From: Rhizoctonia solani
Lineage: Eukaryota; Basidiomycota; Agaricomycetes; Cantharellales; Ceratobasidiaceae
DNA length: 64,000 bases
Direction of reading: 5' to 3'
NCBI RefSeq assembly: GCF_016906535.1
Contig: NC_057375.1
Location: 992,001-1,056,000 of the forward strand
In this document: piece by piece, positions 46,390-58,436 of the stretch
How the letters are laid out: every line of letters starts with the position of its first letter
Numbering within the stretch: the first letter of the stretch is position 1
Translations under genes and position numbers: made by a program
The notes under the pieces: model-generated
Databases searched by the model: none
The model's input: only the letters and a program-made list of their open reading frames with translations
What the model was told of the DNA's origin: nothing

Positions 46390-47820
46390 CGATCTTGCGG
46401 TTAGTAAGGGGAATACACTTGGACCAATCGGCACACTTTATCTTGAAGATGGTAAATTGAGTTGATTATCAAACACATGATGCACCCACCCTCGACCAGA
46501 ACCGCTATGGTTCGTGAGCGCCCGGCAGTACCCACGATTCTCGCTATGGTCACTGAGGCTCATAGGGCAATATAGGAGGTTTAGCCATCAGACATATTAC
46601 TTAAATTAGATAGACAAGTGTCTTATTAGCTACCCAAGAAGTGCATAAATGTCAACTGGCTGAGATTTGGGGACCATGGGTATTTCCGAGCGCTCGCGAA
46701 TCACAGCGGTTCTGATCGAACAGGTTCCATCTGGGCCTAAGTTTGTCGGGTACTGGCCTGGTTGTAAGATCTGGACCGCTCTCTACCTCAGTTCGCAATT
46801 GGGCTTGTATACGATAGGAGGATCGAGCAGATCACGAATGAGCGAGTAGCTACGAGTCTCAGTGGATTTTGCAAAGATGGGTCAAGGGGATCAAAATCAG
46901 GCAACGTTTCTGAGATAGGCCCTAGGGATCATGATTTTCACTTCGGGAAAGGTAATGTAACGTATTATGTTAACCGGGTACTTCATTTTACAATCGAGCT
47001 TCCAGACTACTCTATGAATCAGGCGCACCGAATATATAGCTCCGGGACAGGGGTAAAAATGAGGCAACAATTTGGAACTGATGGCTGTGGCTATATTTAG
47101 TCTCTTCTCCGTCTGGTCAAGCTCAGTTAGGCCAGCTCAATTCGATCTTTTAGAGGCGTTGACCAGTGCGTGTCTCCTCCTGTAAGACTATCTATGATGG
47201 AATCTCGGAGCATAAATTCCTGAGGACTTGAGATGCTACAGTAAGAGCTGGCCTCACTAGCTTGAGTCAGACATTTTAATTCTGAGTCATACAATCATAT
47301 TCCATTGTCGACAACCACAATCAGCCATGATAGGGGCTATGGATGGGGCCTGCGGAGGCGCACAAGCCCAGACTTAGGCGTAGGTTGCGCAGGGCTTGTC
47401 ATGCAGCTAGTCACGTGATGATCGATTGTGCTTAGTCGACCATACTTACACAGCACATTCGGTCCCTCACAGCGTTTTTGTTTTGCTTCTTTTCCCACCC
47501 ACATTCCCATTCTTCTCCCCTCATATTCTATCTCGCGATCCGTCACTCTTTCTGAGTATTTTTCATTGCTCCCGTCCCCCACGCCCTGCTCGACTACCGT
47601 CAGGCTTGGCTACCGATCCGCGAGTTCCGCTCGTGTCTCAGTGCCCCAGCTCTCATCTACGCACTCCGTGCCCAATCACCCACCCCCGCTGGTATCTGAA
47701 GATGGTCACAAATACACTCATGTATACATATCCTTTCCATTCCAATATTACCCTGTTGAATGCTCGGAGCTACCAGAGCCTAAGTATATCCCCACCACGA
47801 TTCGCCTATCATCTTACTCA
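46390..47820. other. Intergenic, nothing recognised
   Basis: Only short ORFs without recognisable content. From about 47450 the plus strand becomes pyrimidine-rich and leads into the dispersed repeat below. Confidence 0.4.
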
Positions 47821-47827
47821 CTATCGC

Positions 47828-48010
47828 AGCCTAACACTCTGCCCCACATCACTTTACATGACTCTAATTTACGATCTGATGTACACTCTTCCCTATTTCC
47901 TCTCGCTTATACTCCTGGTTTGCCCTCCATGATCACTCGACTTCAACCCCGAACTCCTTGTCTTTCAAGACCTCACATTGTGCTCCATCACAAATTCCTA
48001 CACCCTTATT
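47828..48010. repeat. Degenerate repeat, copy 1 (flanks P450)
   Basis: Contains CTAACACTCTGCCCCACATC, ACTTTACATGACTCTAATTTACGATCTG and CTTTCAAGACCTCACATTGTGCTCCAT. The same elements occur in the same order and orientation at 51223-51400 with scattered substitutions. No intact ORF. Confidence 0.65.
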
Positions 48011-48019
48011 GATTATATT

Positions 48020-48730
48020 GCACACGAAATCAAGACTCTGACTGACTGTTAATCCAAGTCGACACAGATGTAGCCAAGTTTATACTCAGAGAACATAAGA
48101 ACGCGTGTCCTGCGCCATCACCCACCAATACCAGTAGCCTCATTTCTCATCATAAAAATGCATATTCTATGTTATAATCTGCTTGTCTCAATATGGATAT
48201 ATGAAGATATGTAAAAGAACCTCGGAAGGAAGGCTCAGTCTAAATATACAATCATCCTTGGAATCGATATGCCTCGAGGAACCAAAGGTTTTAAAGTCAC
48301 AAAGCATATAGGGTTTGATATCATGAGAATCAACAAGTGGCAGTTATGCAAAAGTTAGGGGGTCGCCCCCTTGAAAATTAACCCCCAGAATTCACGACAC
48401 TCGACTTAGGGAGGTAACCTACGTAAACCTAAAGCGTTAACCCTCGAAAATGTTAAAGTCGCAGGGAGTTGAATTTTGGTAGATTGCTTTTGACAGTGCG
48501 GCGGCCCAAACTAGGTTTCCTGACCGTGAGGAGTGGTGGATGAGGCGAAAACGACACACGAAGGCGCATCGCGGTACTTGGTGTGTGCAAGGTCGGATGG
48601 CGGAGGTGGAGTGCAAGTCGCTACAGCATAAAATTTATGCTAGATAATCCGAGAGATACCGGGACAAAATTGATATTGTGGTTACACCAGTATCATCAAG
48701 TATCTTCTACACTCTTAGCACCAATTACAT
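48020..48730. other. Intergenic, nothing recognised
   Basis: 3' side of the P450 gene. No gene or RNA element recognised. Confidence 0.4.
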
Positions 48731-48733
48731 GCG

Positions 48734-50806
48734 TTAGTTCCGACGTTTAATGGCCACATCAAAACGAACTGCCTCCCGAACGAACCCTTCTCTGGTTTCA
48801 AGCTTGATGAACATTTATTAGCAACTCTGATGGATTGGAGATGTAGCGAGCTCAATACCTTTGTGGTAGGAGTGGGTAACTGGACATCGTATCGACTGAA
48901 GAACGCAGCCGAAACCAGCAGTAGATTCATATTGGCCAGGTTCCGACCAATACACGCCCTTTGCCGACCGTAAGATAAGCATTATGCCCTACATTTTTCT
49001 CAGACCAAAACTCACCGTGGGCCTGTAGAGAAGGGAACGTAGTACTTGTTGAGCGATCCGGAGCCTTCCTCCAGCCAACGTTCCGGACGATATACATCAG
49101 GATCAGCACCCCACACACTTGACCGGTTCGTAGAATAAGAAGGAACACTGATCACGCTTCCTTCGCTGAAATTTTCACCAGCAACCGTGAATGTCCTTCC
49201 TGCAGGAACCACACGTGGAAGGCCAGTCCCCACTGTAGAGTACAGACGAAGAGTCTCTTTGATGCAAGCGTTTAGGTATGGGAGGTTCTTGACCTGCTCA
49301 AAGTCGAAAATTCTATAACCAGATTGGCCTTTCTCAAGCGTGTTCGTGTCTGTGCCGGCATTAGAACGGATGGAATCCAGCTCTTCTTGAAGCCTCTTCT
49401 TGATATTAGAATCCGCAGTAATGTAATAGCACAACGCTGCAAGTGTGCTGTCGACGGATAAGATCAACGAGGACTAGGCAAATCAGAGGCAAAGTCTGCT
49501 TACTTGCTCGTCGTATCGCTCCCAGCACCAATGGTGATCATAGCCTCTGAGTCAATCTCAGACTTTGACAAAGGCGACCCGTCATGGTTTTTGACCTCGA
49601 AGAGTTTATCCAAAAGATCGATGCCTCTTCCCTCTTCGTCGACTTTTCCGCTTTCAACCTTTCTGGCCCTTGCGTCAACTGCCGCCTTGGTAATATTTCG
49701 AAAAAGATTGGGGGCAGACGAAACCAGTTTCGTGGAGAAAAGCAGGCACTTTCGAACCAGTGAAGAACAAGAACCGATAAATTTGACGAATGTCCCACTT
49801 TGGGAAATAATCTGTATTATGGGTAAGCTTTGAGCGCTTCTCTTTGAAGCAAGGGACAGAGTAGTCGGGGTCGAGTCTTTCTGTGCGTCAATCAGCCCAA
49901 ACGGAAACCCTAGGGCCAGGTCGCTGATCAGATCGAATGCAAGGAAAGCAAACTCTGGTAAACGCATAAGTTGATATCTCCGATGAATTACTCAAGTACC
50001 CACGGGGACAGCAGTTGATGATAGCGCTCCCATCCTTGACTTCCCAGTTAAATCCAGAGACGCCTTGAAGAGCCTGTTCGCATCGAATATCCAGCTGGGC
50101 ACAGAATCGCTCGATGTGACCCCGTACTCGAGGTTCAAAAGCCAGTACGTTTTGAGCGCTATATATGTTTGCAATGCGCTTTCGTTTCACTTCATACTGG
50201 TCAGGTGGTGATTCGATAAAGGTCAGGTCAAACGCGACTTACTTGTGTGAACAGCCTTGTCTCGAGAGTTAAATATATCGCCCTCCGAATCAGTCTTGAA
50301 CGCATCATAAAACTCGGATTTGAGTAATCCACTTGAGTGTCCATATACTGCCTTCTCAACCGAACATCAGTATTGATATGTACAGGGTGTCACAATCAAT
50401 CTTGCCTCTAGCGCATTGGGATCAGCAATGCTAATGTGGTTCGGGGCGATTCGCACGAACTTCCCTATATTTATGGAGGAACTATGGTATTTGCACTACA
50501 AGCAACTTGAAGTATAACCTACTTACCATATCTTGTGTGGAGCTCATGTAAGGTTTCGGAATACTTTCCAGACAGGGCGTTTCTGGTCATCCACCAGTTG
50601 CTAAATGATGCAGATAAAGGACCAGGGAACCTGCGGCGGTAATTATGTGGGTCTCTAAAATACGGAACGAGGTAGTATGCAAGCTGTGACCAAGGTCAGA
50701 AAAACAGTGGTAACATCCGGGAAGATTGTTGTGGAGAACTCACAAGGACTGCTGCTGCAGTGATGCAGTATTGAGGGGTTGAAGAATGAGATTGCTCGAC
50801 AGACAT
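48734..50806 (-). CDS. Cytochrome P450 monooxygenase (benzoate-4-monooxygenase-like)
   Basis: Nine minus-strand exons (50806-50744, 50683-50527, 50464-50406, 50351-50243, 50189-50004, 49954-49504, 49447-49016, 48958-48859, 48802-48734) join in frame to 541 residues, a normal P450 length. After a hydrophobic N-terminus and RRRFPGP come the I-helix oxygen-binding motif ITIGAGSDTTS, the K-helix ETLR, the PERW segment and the haem loop FSTGPRACIGRNLA with the ligand Cys. The body (GKFVRIAPNHISI, GDIFNSRDKAVHT, LAFDLISDLALGFPFG) is closest to fungal CYP53/benzoate 4-monooxygenase-like enzymes in my reading, but the substrate is not proven. It is an ER-membrane haem enzyme needing a P450 reductase. 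Intron 3 has a GC donor (GCAAGA). The gene stands alone between two repeat copies. Confidence 0.9.
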
Positions 50807-50856
50807 GATTGTTTAAACTTGGTGGAATGTGTGCCTCTCCCTCACTATGTAAGTTG

Positions 50857-50864
50857 TATATATA
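50857..50864 (-). promoter_or_regulatory. TATA box of the P450 gene
   Basis: TATATATA lies about 50 bp upstream of the ATG at 50806, at a normal distance for a fungal core promoter with a short leader. Confidence 0.5.
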
Positions 50865-51222
50865 CACATCTGAATTATATGCATTATGACTTTTACACGG
50901 AGCGGCAGCTACACTTGTGTAGGGTGTCTGATGGCCGTTAATGGCGCAGGCGACACGCGGCAATTACTGGGCCCACTGAGTATGAGCATACCAAAGAAAA
51001 GTGATACGTTATGAGAGTGACGAGATGGTCAGACAGAAGACATAGTGGCAAGTACGTGGTGGCAAGACTAAATCTTTCATTAGAGTCAGGGATTTTGGTC
51101 CCGGGTCATCTAATCATATCCCGGGCGCCGACAACCGCGGACAGCCGCCACTATCCTCTCGCTCGTAAAATGGTTGCACGTGACACCCCACCATGCTTGA
51201 CTCATCTTCTTATTCACAATGA

Positions 51223-51400
51223 CAACCTAATGCTCTGTTCCACATCACTTTCTATGACTCCAATTTACGATTTGCCCTGAACTCTTACCTATTTGTTATC
51301 ACGTGTACTTTCGGCTTATCCTGCGAGATCACATAGCTTTAGCCCCGAGCTTTCTGTCCTTTCAGACCTTATAATGCGCTCCATTACGATTTTCCCCACC
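51223..51400. repeat. Degenerate repeat, copy 2 (flanks P450)
   Basis: Carries CTAATGCTCTGTTCCACATC, ACTTTCTATGACTCCAATTTACGATTTG and CTTTCAGACCTTATAATGCGCTCCAT, collinear with the block at 47828-48010 in direct orientation 3.4 kb away. Confidence 0.65.
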
Positions 51401-51404
51401 GTTC

Positions 51405-53560
51405 GTGATTGGATCATTATTGCTTACCTCTAACCAAGGCCGACATTGTCGAGTCTCTCCATTACCGTTAACTCTTTAAACCAAGATTTGCATGCGAAAG
51501 TTTATACCTCCTCAGGAGCTCAAATATAGGGAACTTATTCGTACAAGGTTAGTCGGGGAAATCATGCATGCTGATCAGACCGCTCTCGGGCACGTCCGAC
51601 ACGATACGTACCTTTGGTTTGGAAGGATTTCGGTTTGCAATTAAAGGAGAGCATATATTTGAGAAACCTGGAGGCAACCAGAGTAGATATCTTGATCTTT
51701 ACTGATATTCACAACAATACCGCTATTCTTGGCAAAAGGTTCGCCGAATTTGCACTCGGTGGACTGTAGGCGTCTCTCTGACATCTTCTGTCGGCATCTC
51801 CCAAAAAGGTAACTGACAAGTGGACAAAAATAGCCTCTGATCGGCGAGGGCGTTAACTATGTCCATAGAACAAATGGCGTTCAACGGCTGTAATCTGAAT
51901 CTAATCAAAGGACTTTGAAAACAAGCTTAGTATGTAATTTGGCGGTGTGAATTACTCTCGATTGTTCATGAGCTAAACCCCGAGTATTGAATTGAGTGGG
52001 ATGTTCAAGACGCTATCTTACAGTTATGAACAACGAACTTCTATTCCTTAGCGCATGTATGCCCATCCCACCTCACGCATCACGCGAATCCTTCCATTTA
52101 GCAGGTAAAGCGAGCGACAGGCACTTTCATGGGCTATTCGGGATCTCGTCCCTTCAGAACAGAACGCATGCTGCTTCAGTAATACAAATGTGGACATCGT
52201 TCTCACCATGCTCCTGATTTCTGTTCCAGCAAGTTGCCGAAACGTTGACCGAGCCGCAAAGACTTATTTGCCTCGTTTTCATTCATGGAATCGTGTTCAA
52301 GAAGGCGGAAACGGATAACCCCGGAATATATACAACTGCTCGATGTGCGGAACTAAATTCCAAATCAAGAGGGGTCTTGGGGAGATTTGCGGGATAGAAT
52401 TTATGAGTCATATTGGCTAACCGACATTGCCACGGGAATAACGTACCCGAAGAGAGTTTCACAGTGCGATGCTAGGGGTTTGGTAGCGGTGAACCAAGCC
52501 AATAATTTCAACTCCATTGGACTGGAAGGGTTGTAATCGAAAGTGTAGTGAGGATAGACAAAATGAAGCAGGGGTCATTCAGGGGTGATAAGTGGAGTTA
52601 GAAGTGGGGCTGGTATTGAACGCATAGTGTAATCCCGCAATGTGCGTGTTATTTTAGTGATCCGTGCCACGTATTCGGGCTGGAGATGGCGTGATGGCCG
52701 TGATCGATCTTCCGGCGGCACGAAATCATACTTGCAAAGCCGCGGCATTATCTTCGCATACATGACAAGGACAACCGGGTATTAGCAACAAACAATATGG
52801 TTTGGGCCTTCCATTCAATGGGTATCCCTAAGGGACCAAGAATGCATGTACCCTCAAACTATAGCGACAGAGCTTGAGCACTGGTACGAGGGCTGGAACA
52901 TCCAGGTGTGAGACGAATATATCTCCGTATAGTTGTGAACTTGTGATGGTAAGATCCTCGTGCCCAAAGAGACATGGTTCGCAGGTTCATGTGTCGCGTG
53001 GATATGAAAGATGATAGGGATGTGGCACGTGGGTATATGATCGATCTAGCTTATCAGCCACGGTGTTACCATGACCGATGGCCGTTGACTAAACGGGGAA
53101 TGTGCCGATCGTCCTCGGATCCGTAAGCAGCTCGTCCTAGACCGCTGTCATGGCGTTTAGAAAAAAGATTCTTCCGACAAGACTGCTCAGCCATTATTTA
53201 GTGTTAAACCAAGCAGATCTAGCATTATGAATAACGAAGAAACCATGATTCTGATTGATAGGCTCCATGGGCGCCACTACCCCTGCAAATCATTTACTCG
53301 GCGTACCCTAGAATAACACAAACAAACACATTACACTACTCGATTTTTGAATACCAAGCTCGGTTTTCACCTTCACAACGACGACCCGAAGTTCGGCACA
53401 ATCAAATTATAACTCGGCGGGTCTGCGCTTATCGCTCACATTCTTCTCCAGATCTCACTCCCTCTCACGCGCGTGGTTTTCTCACCCCTCGATCCCTTAT
53501 ATCATCCACCCCCTTGAAATCTGTGTTTGTGCTCCCCCTCCCCTCTACTGTCAAACATCA
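51405..53560. other. Gene-poor stretch
   Basis: Only short ORFs with no recognisable domain. The last ~100 bp before 53564 are C/T-rich with a TTATATCA element (about 53497), a plausible promoter for the third protoglobin. Confidence 0.4.
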
Positions 53561-53563
53561 GTC

Positions 53564-54861
53564 ATGTGTCCGATTCTCAACAGAATAGACTCAAAGCAAC
53601 TGGAGACATCACTCCCCAAACGAGTCGAATATGTCACGAAATTCATCGAGTTTGGGCCGGAGGATGCTGCGGCATTACGAGCTGCAGCTCCAATAGTGAA
53701 ACAAATCACTAATTGTGCAGTAGACGCTGTTTGTAAGTCGACTTGTCCTACGGTGCCGCCGGAGTATGTTTTCGATGCCGGCGGTTGGAGGTCATATGAG
53801 TTTTCGCCGGCGGTTTGGGCTTCGCGAACTGGGATACCGCCGGGTTTGACCCCACGTTCTAGTCCGCCGGTCTAGCATATAGATACCGGCGGTTCGGATG
53901 ATTTCTCTTGCTAACGTACTTGTACCTTGTAGACGAGAAGCTGTTTTCCTTTGACGTCACCCGATCGACGTTTCTTTCTCGCAACACCGGATTCGAGGGA
54001 CAGCTAGCCACTAGGCTCGAAGAGATCACACACGAATCGGAGCAGATCAAGTTCAGGTGGGTACCGTGGCCGACTTTGTTCTAATAAACATATTAACTCC
54101 TCATAATCAACCGGTACCTCATTCAATCCTCGATTATCCTACAAATTCAACCGTCATGTCCTCGATACAAACTTTGCCCGTCTCTCTTCGGTCAATCAGG
54201 AAAGACTTTCTCCGAGCATGGATGTTCAAGGTCTTCACCGCGGACTATACGGACATCAAAGTAATGCTTCTTCCGACCTTGTTTCCCCGGTGTAATAACC
54301 CGTGATTGGTAGACGTTCGAGTACCTTGATAAAGTCGGCTTGATGCATACTGGTCCCGCGGCCTTTCAACATCGAGAGAAAAAGGAGCCTCTACATGTAG
54401 ATTGTAAGTTTTCTTTGTCCGAAACGCCCACACTTTTTGCTTACTGTCGCTTGATAGATATGCACTGCGCACTAGTATGTTTTCTTATTGTTTTCTTAGC
54501 GATCGTAAGCTAATCCGGTCAAGTAGCTCCTGGGCCACGTCCACAATATGCTCACCCGAGCGGTGCTGGCACGCAACCTCCCAGCCGAAACAACGCAAAC
54601 TACATTAGTAGCTATAAACAAGGTAAGCTTATTGGGATTCATTTCGGATACACCGGCCTTAACACCGTTTGTTTTCTTACTCGTCTTGCCTAATAGGTTC
54701 TATGGATCCAGAACGACCTCTTTGCGAGACACTATATCCCACCCCGTCACCCGGCCTCAGAAGAATCCGAGACCAAGGATAAAAGCGCTGCAAACTCATG
54801 GGGTTGGGGACTGTTTGGGAGATCGTCTGGATCATCATCATCGTCTTCGTCGTCATCTTAA
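53564..54861 (+). CDS. Fungal protoglobin with Ser-rich tail (C)
   Basis: Seven exons (53564-53732, 53933-54056, 54200-54260, 54313-54403, 54458-54474, 54527-54622, 54697-54861) join in frame to 240 residues. Exons 2-5 have exactly the sizes of those in genes A and B, including the 17-nt exon, but this gene has an extra intron after AINK. The core keeps KFIEFGPEDAAALRAAAP, VYEKLFSFDVTR, KVGLMHTG (proximal His130), QHREKKEP and WIQNDLFARHYI. In place of the hydrophobic tail of A and B, it ends in a Lys/Glu segment, WGWGLFGRSSG and a run of nine serines. It is thus a soluble, diverged relative. Intron 1 is 200 bp because of a GC-rich insert. Confidence 0.84.
53755..53900. repeat. GC-rich CCGGCGGT-type insert in intron 1 of protoglobin C
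   Basis: Within the intron the octamer CCGGCGGT or its complement ACCGCCGG, sometimes with one change, recurs about six times in direct and inverted orientation (for example about 53756, 53781, 53810, 53837, 53863 and 53886). The equivalent introns in genes A and B are 46-56 bp and lack it. Likely a small inserted repeat element. Confidence 0.55.
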
Positions 54862-55425
54862 TCGACTTTGCACTCGCTTTGACATTGCTATACCCCCTGC
54901 TCAGTGTGCGACCACATCATTTCGTTTGTATCACCTCTCTCTTTGTTCTTCCCTCTGGTTCTCATCCACTCCCGTTCAAAAGTACATGAGAATACAAGTC
55001 TCTAGCAGTATACATATGATGTATCATGTAATCTCGCTTTCGTACGTTATGATATATGATATCCCATTTTAACTCGTAGCTTGGACCTATAACACAATCG
55101 CATCAAGTTCAAGAAAATCCAAAAATGCCATTAGTAGTACTAGAAAAAATCACACAACAACAAATCGTACGGAACAGGAATGGAGCAAACAAGGTACAGC
55201 CGTCCGATTGAAAAGATAACAAATATGGGATATCCAGGAATGAAAGATAGAAATGGCTAGCAAGGAGAAGAAGGGGAATGACAGGGAGAAAGAAAACGAC
55301 ACGTCCCATGCGTACTGTATTCCTACAACCTCGCGTAACGCACAGGATTCCCTGCGATCGTGAGACATAAAATACAATTCTGTGGGGGGCGGAGAGGTGG
55401 GGTATTTCTCTTCTAGTCCAAGGAA
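54862..55425. other. Intergenic between convergent genes
   Basis: 3' regions of protoglobin C (plus) and the syntaxin gene (minus). No additional gene seen. Confidence 0.4.
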
Positions 55426-55430
55426 CCGGA

Positions 55431-56801
55431 TCATCGACGACGATTGTTGTTGTTCTTGGGAATAACCTGGGTCAAAACGACGGCTAGAATGATAGCAATA
55501 ACACAAAGAATGGCAACCGAGATCCAGAAGCAGATCCAGCGCTTTTTGCGAGCTGCACGCGCATGATCCACTGCTTTGTCTGTTTCCTGTAACCTGAGCA
55601 GAGTGTGGCGTTGGTTCAAATTGTGGTACCAAGAAAAAAGTGCTGTCACTTACCCCTGCTCCATGGCCTTGTCCGCTTGGACCGCATGGGTTTCAATTGC
55701 ATCAATTGTCTCGTCTTGTTGTGCAACCATGACACTCATCTGATTGTCAAAACAAAAAGTCAACGTCAGCAATCAAATAAGAATACAATAGTAAATTCAA
55801 AAGAAGCAATACGTACATCACTGAATAATTGAGCCAGTTCAGTCAGAGTTTTCTCAATTTTCTTGATGTCATCGTGCCGTGCTTGGACTTCACGGTAAGC
55901 GAGGCGAGATTCGCCATAGCGGTTGGAGGACATTAACTGTAGGGTCTTGATGAGATCGGTCAGGAAAGCGAATACGATTGGGTACCTACAGCCTGGGAAA
56001 AGACCTGCGCGCCTTGGTCATTGTTTACGACTGATTCGATTTCCTGTTGTGTCGCGTCCGGTTTGACTGGAGCGCCCAGTCAATATTCAAGCGCTCCGGT
56101 ATCGGACAAACGGTCACCTACCGATCCGAACTTGGCGTTCCACGCGCTGTCTGCTCCGTTGCCTGTACTGCTGTTCGGCCTGCTGGTACTCCTGAATCGC
56201 GGTCACAAAGCGACTCTTGACGACATTTGTTTGTTGGATCCAAGCTTCCTTGTCCCGCCCTTGTACCTTTCCTCTGTTCGCCTCCAGAAGTTGGACCCTT
56301 TGTTTGATCTGAGCAGAGAGGTCATGTGTCTGGGAAGCGACAGCATCGAGTTCGGAGGTGGTGTGTCGGAGGGACTCGTCGTCTGTGACCGTCAATGAGC
56401 GGGAATGGAGATTGGAGATGCGGGTGATGTTGTCTCGGTATGAATGGATCAAGTCCTGGAGGGCCGTTATCTATCCAAAAATACCAATTATTAGGTAAGA
56501 AATTAGGTGAGAGGCAAGGTAGTGGACCGACCTCGTCGTAGAACCGAGTCATCTCTGTTTCTGTAGTCCCCCCATTGCCATATCCATTGGATCCATATGT
56601 GCCGTGGGTATTATCCTGGGGTGGATATGCATTCATCTGGTATGCAGACGGGTCCTGAGGCTGGTACCCAGACGGCTGGTATTGCTGCGCTCGCTCGGCC
56701 TGTGCCAGCAAACAAATAATCAGCTCTCATCGTCGCAGTAAACGTAATTGTAATATTAATCGATTGCTTACCCGTAATGCTGCCAGTCTGTCTGTAGCCA
56801 T
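55431..56801 (-). CDS. SSO1: Plasma-membrane syntaxin (Qa-SNARE, Sso1/Sso2-like)
   Basis: Minus-strand exons 56801-56772, 56699-56532, 56470-56122, 56066-55990, 55936-55817, 55739-55654 and 55593-55431 join in frame to 330 residues. The N-terminus is Gln/Tyr/Pro-rich (SGYQPQDPSAYQMN), followed by the three-helix regulatory (Habc) domain starting TRFYDEITALQDLIHSYRDNI, a linker, and the t-SNARE coil with the zero-layer Gln in VAQQDETIDAIETHAVQADKAMEQG (about residue 255). A single C-terminal membrane anchor (WICFWISVAILCVIAIILAVVL) is followed by a short Asn/Arg tail. It acts with a SNAP-25-like protein and a synaptobrevin in secretory-vesicle fusion at the plasma membrane. The long N-terminal Gln-rich extension is typical of basidiomycete versions. 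The frame is intact. Confidence 0.93.
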
Positions 56802-56809
56802 CTTGTACG

Positions 56810-58430
56810 TCACAAGGGGAAGATGAGGCCGATGAGTCGTGGGACGAAGCAAGGGAGGGGAAGGAACTTTACGCCCATTCGTCCCCTCAGTTGATCATTA
56901 TGACAATGAGTCACGTGACATTCGCTTCCACTATGGTCCGATTTCTGGCACTGCGTTCCTTGGGCAATCCGAGTGGAGCTTGGTACTGTCTTGATGCTGC
57001 CTCGCAACAGCGCCCGCAGCAGTCCAGCTCGCTTGCCCCAGTCTACTCGGCGCCGGGGCCATGGCTTGCCACCGGAAGGGTCTTCCCACGTGATCATCAA
57101 ATGGCCGGACCTATTTCAGACGGGACAAAATTTCGCAGTTGGCTTGTGATCTCGACCTCCACTGGTTTCAATCCATTCAACATTTGCTGTTTCTTCGAGT
57201 GAGATAATGCGACCGAAAAGATAAGCTTTGAAACAATCAATCGACTCTGTACCATCGCCAAGTCAAGTTTCTCTCCTCTTGTTACCACGGGGTGAAGCTG
57301 TTACGGCGGTGGAAGAATAAAATTTTCATTTGGTCTACCTGGATTCTATGTTTTTTAGTCTTTGGGGTGCCTCGATGCATTATGCTCGGGGTTGGGTCGA
57401 TGGAAATGATGTCCGCGTAGAGTTGATGGTCGTCAATCAAGGGCGATTGTCTTAGTTTGCGGACGAACACTTCTAGTACCATTACCTTCACGTTTTTGGT
57501 GGTTATTGAACTTGGTGAGTATTCTTCCTTCGAAGAACAGGTTTTAGTACATGTATAACCGTTTTAATCCAAGCAAGTCTGGTCAACACTCTCTTCTGAC
57601 ATGTCGCTCCTTCGCTAAATTATCAAAGTGAATAGATCGGCTCTGAATATATCAATTGCTGTTTGATCTACAGATTTATTTGACAGCGCTATCTGAATAC
57701 GCGTCCCAAGCGTGGTCTCTATTAATAACACGGTTTGACATGCGGAACGCGTATGCCGAGTCACGTACTGTAACTGGCACTACTGGCTCCAGAAATAGCA
57801 CTCGATTGCCTAGCAAGGATTGGTCATACCTGGTATGGCACCTGCAGTATTGTATACAGTGTGAACTTGATTCAAACGCAAGAACCTGATAGACTATAGC
57901 ATTATATGCGCTATTTTTGAGGTAAAGTATCTCGCGCATAAATAGGGCCCAGTCGTAGCTCAGATAAGCTGCATTATAGTACCCCATTGTGTGTACAGAA
58001 AGAGCACAAGAAATCACTTTTGTGTAGTTCGCTCCAACGCATATGTTGTTGGGTATGCACGTAATGAAATTTGATCAATTTACTTCCCACGATATGGACT
58101 CGATTTAGCTCTAAGCGGTTCATGGATTGCAGCATTACCCTTCTTATTCTGTTGCCTGCTAACTTATCATAACTTTCATTATTCTCAGAATGAAAAATGC
58201 TTATCTAAATTTTGACAAGATAGGTGTACAAGATGCCGGCTATTCGAGGTGTGTTAAAAAATAGCAAAACTGTAGCATATATACACTAGGGATCGCGAGT
58301 GGATTTGGGCGTTATTCATTTTAATGGGGCAGTGATATTAAACCAGAAAAATTACGGCAATTAGAAATGTCAAGAAAGGTGCAAACAGAAAGTGACGAAT
58401 AAGTAGCACAAGCAGTGTATCATGTCAAAC
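56810..58430. other. Intergenic, nothing recognised
   Basis: Upstream region of the syntaxin gene followed by AT-rich DNA up to the MFS 3' end. No recognisable coding segment or RNA gene. Confidence 0.45.
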
Positions 58431-58436
58431 CTGCCT

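Noticed and set aside
47426..48012. Two overlapping plus-strand ORFs of 168 and 194 codons
   Set aside because: Both are Ser/Pro/Tyr/Leu-rich translations of a pyrimidine-rich stretch. The second copy of the repeat at 51.2 kb does not preserve either frame, so coding is unlikely.
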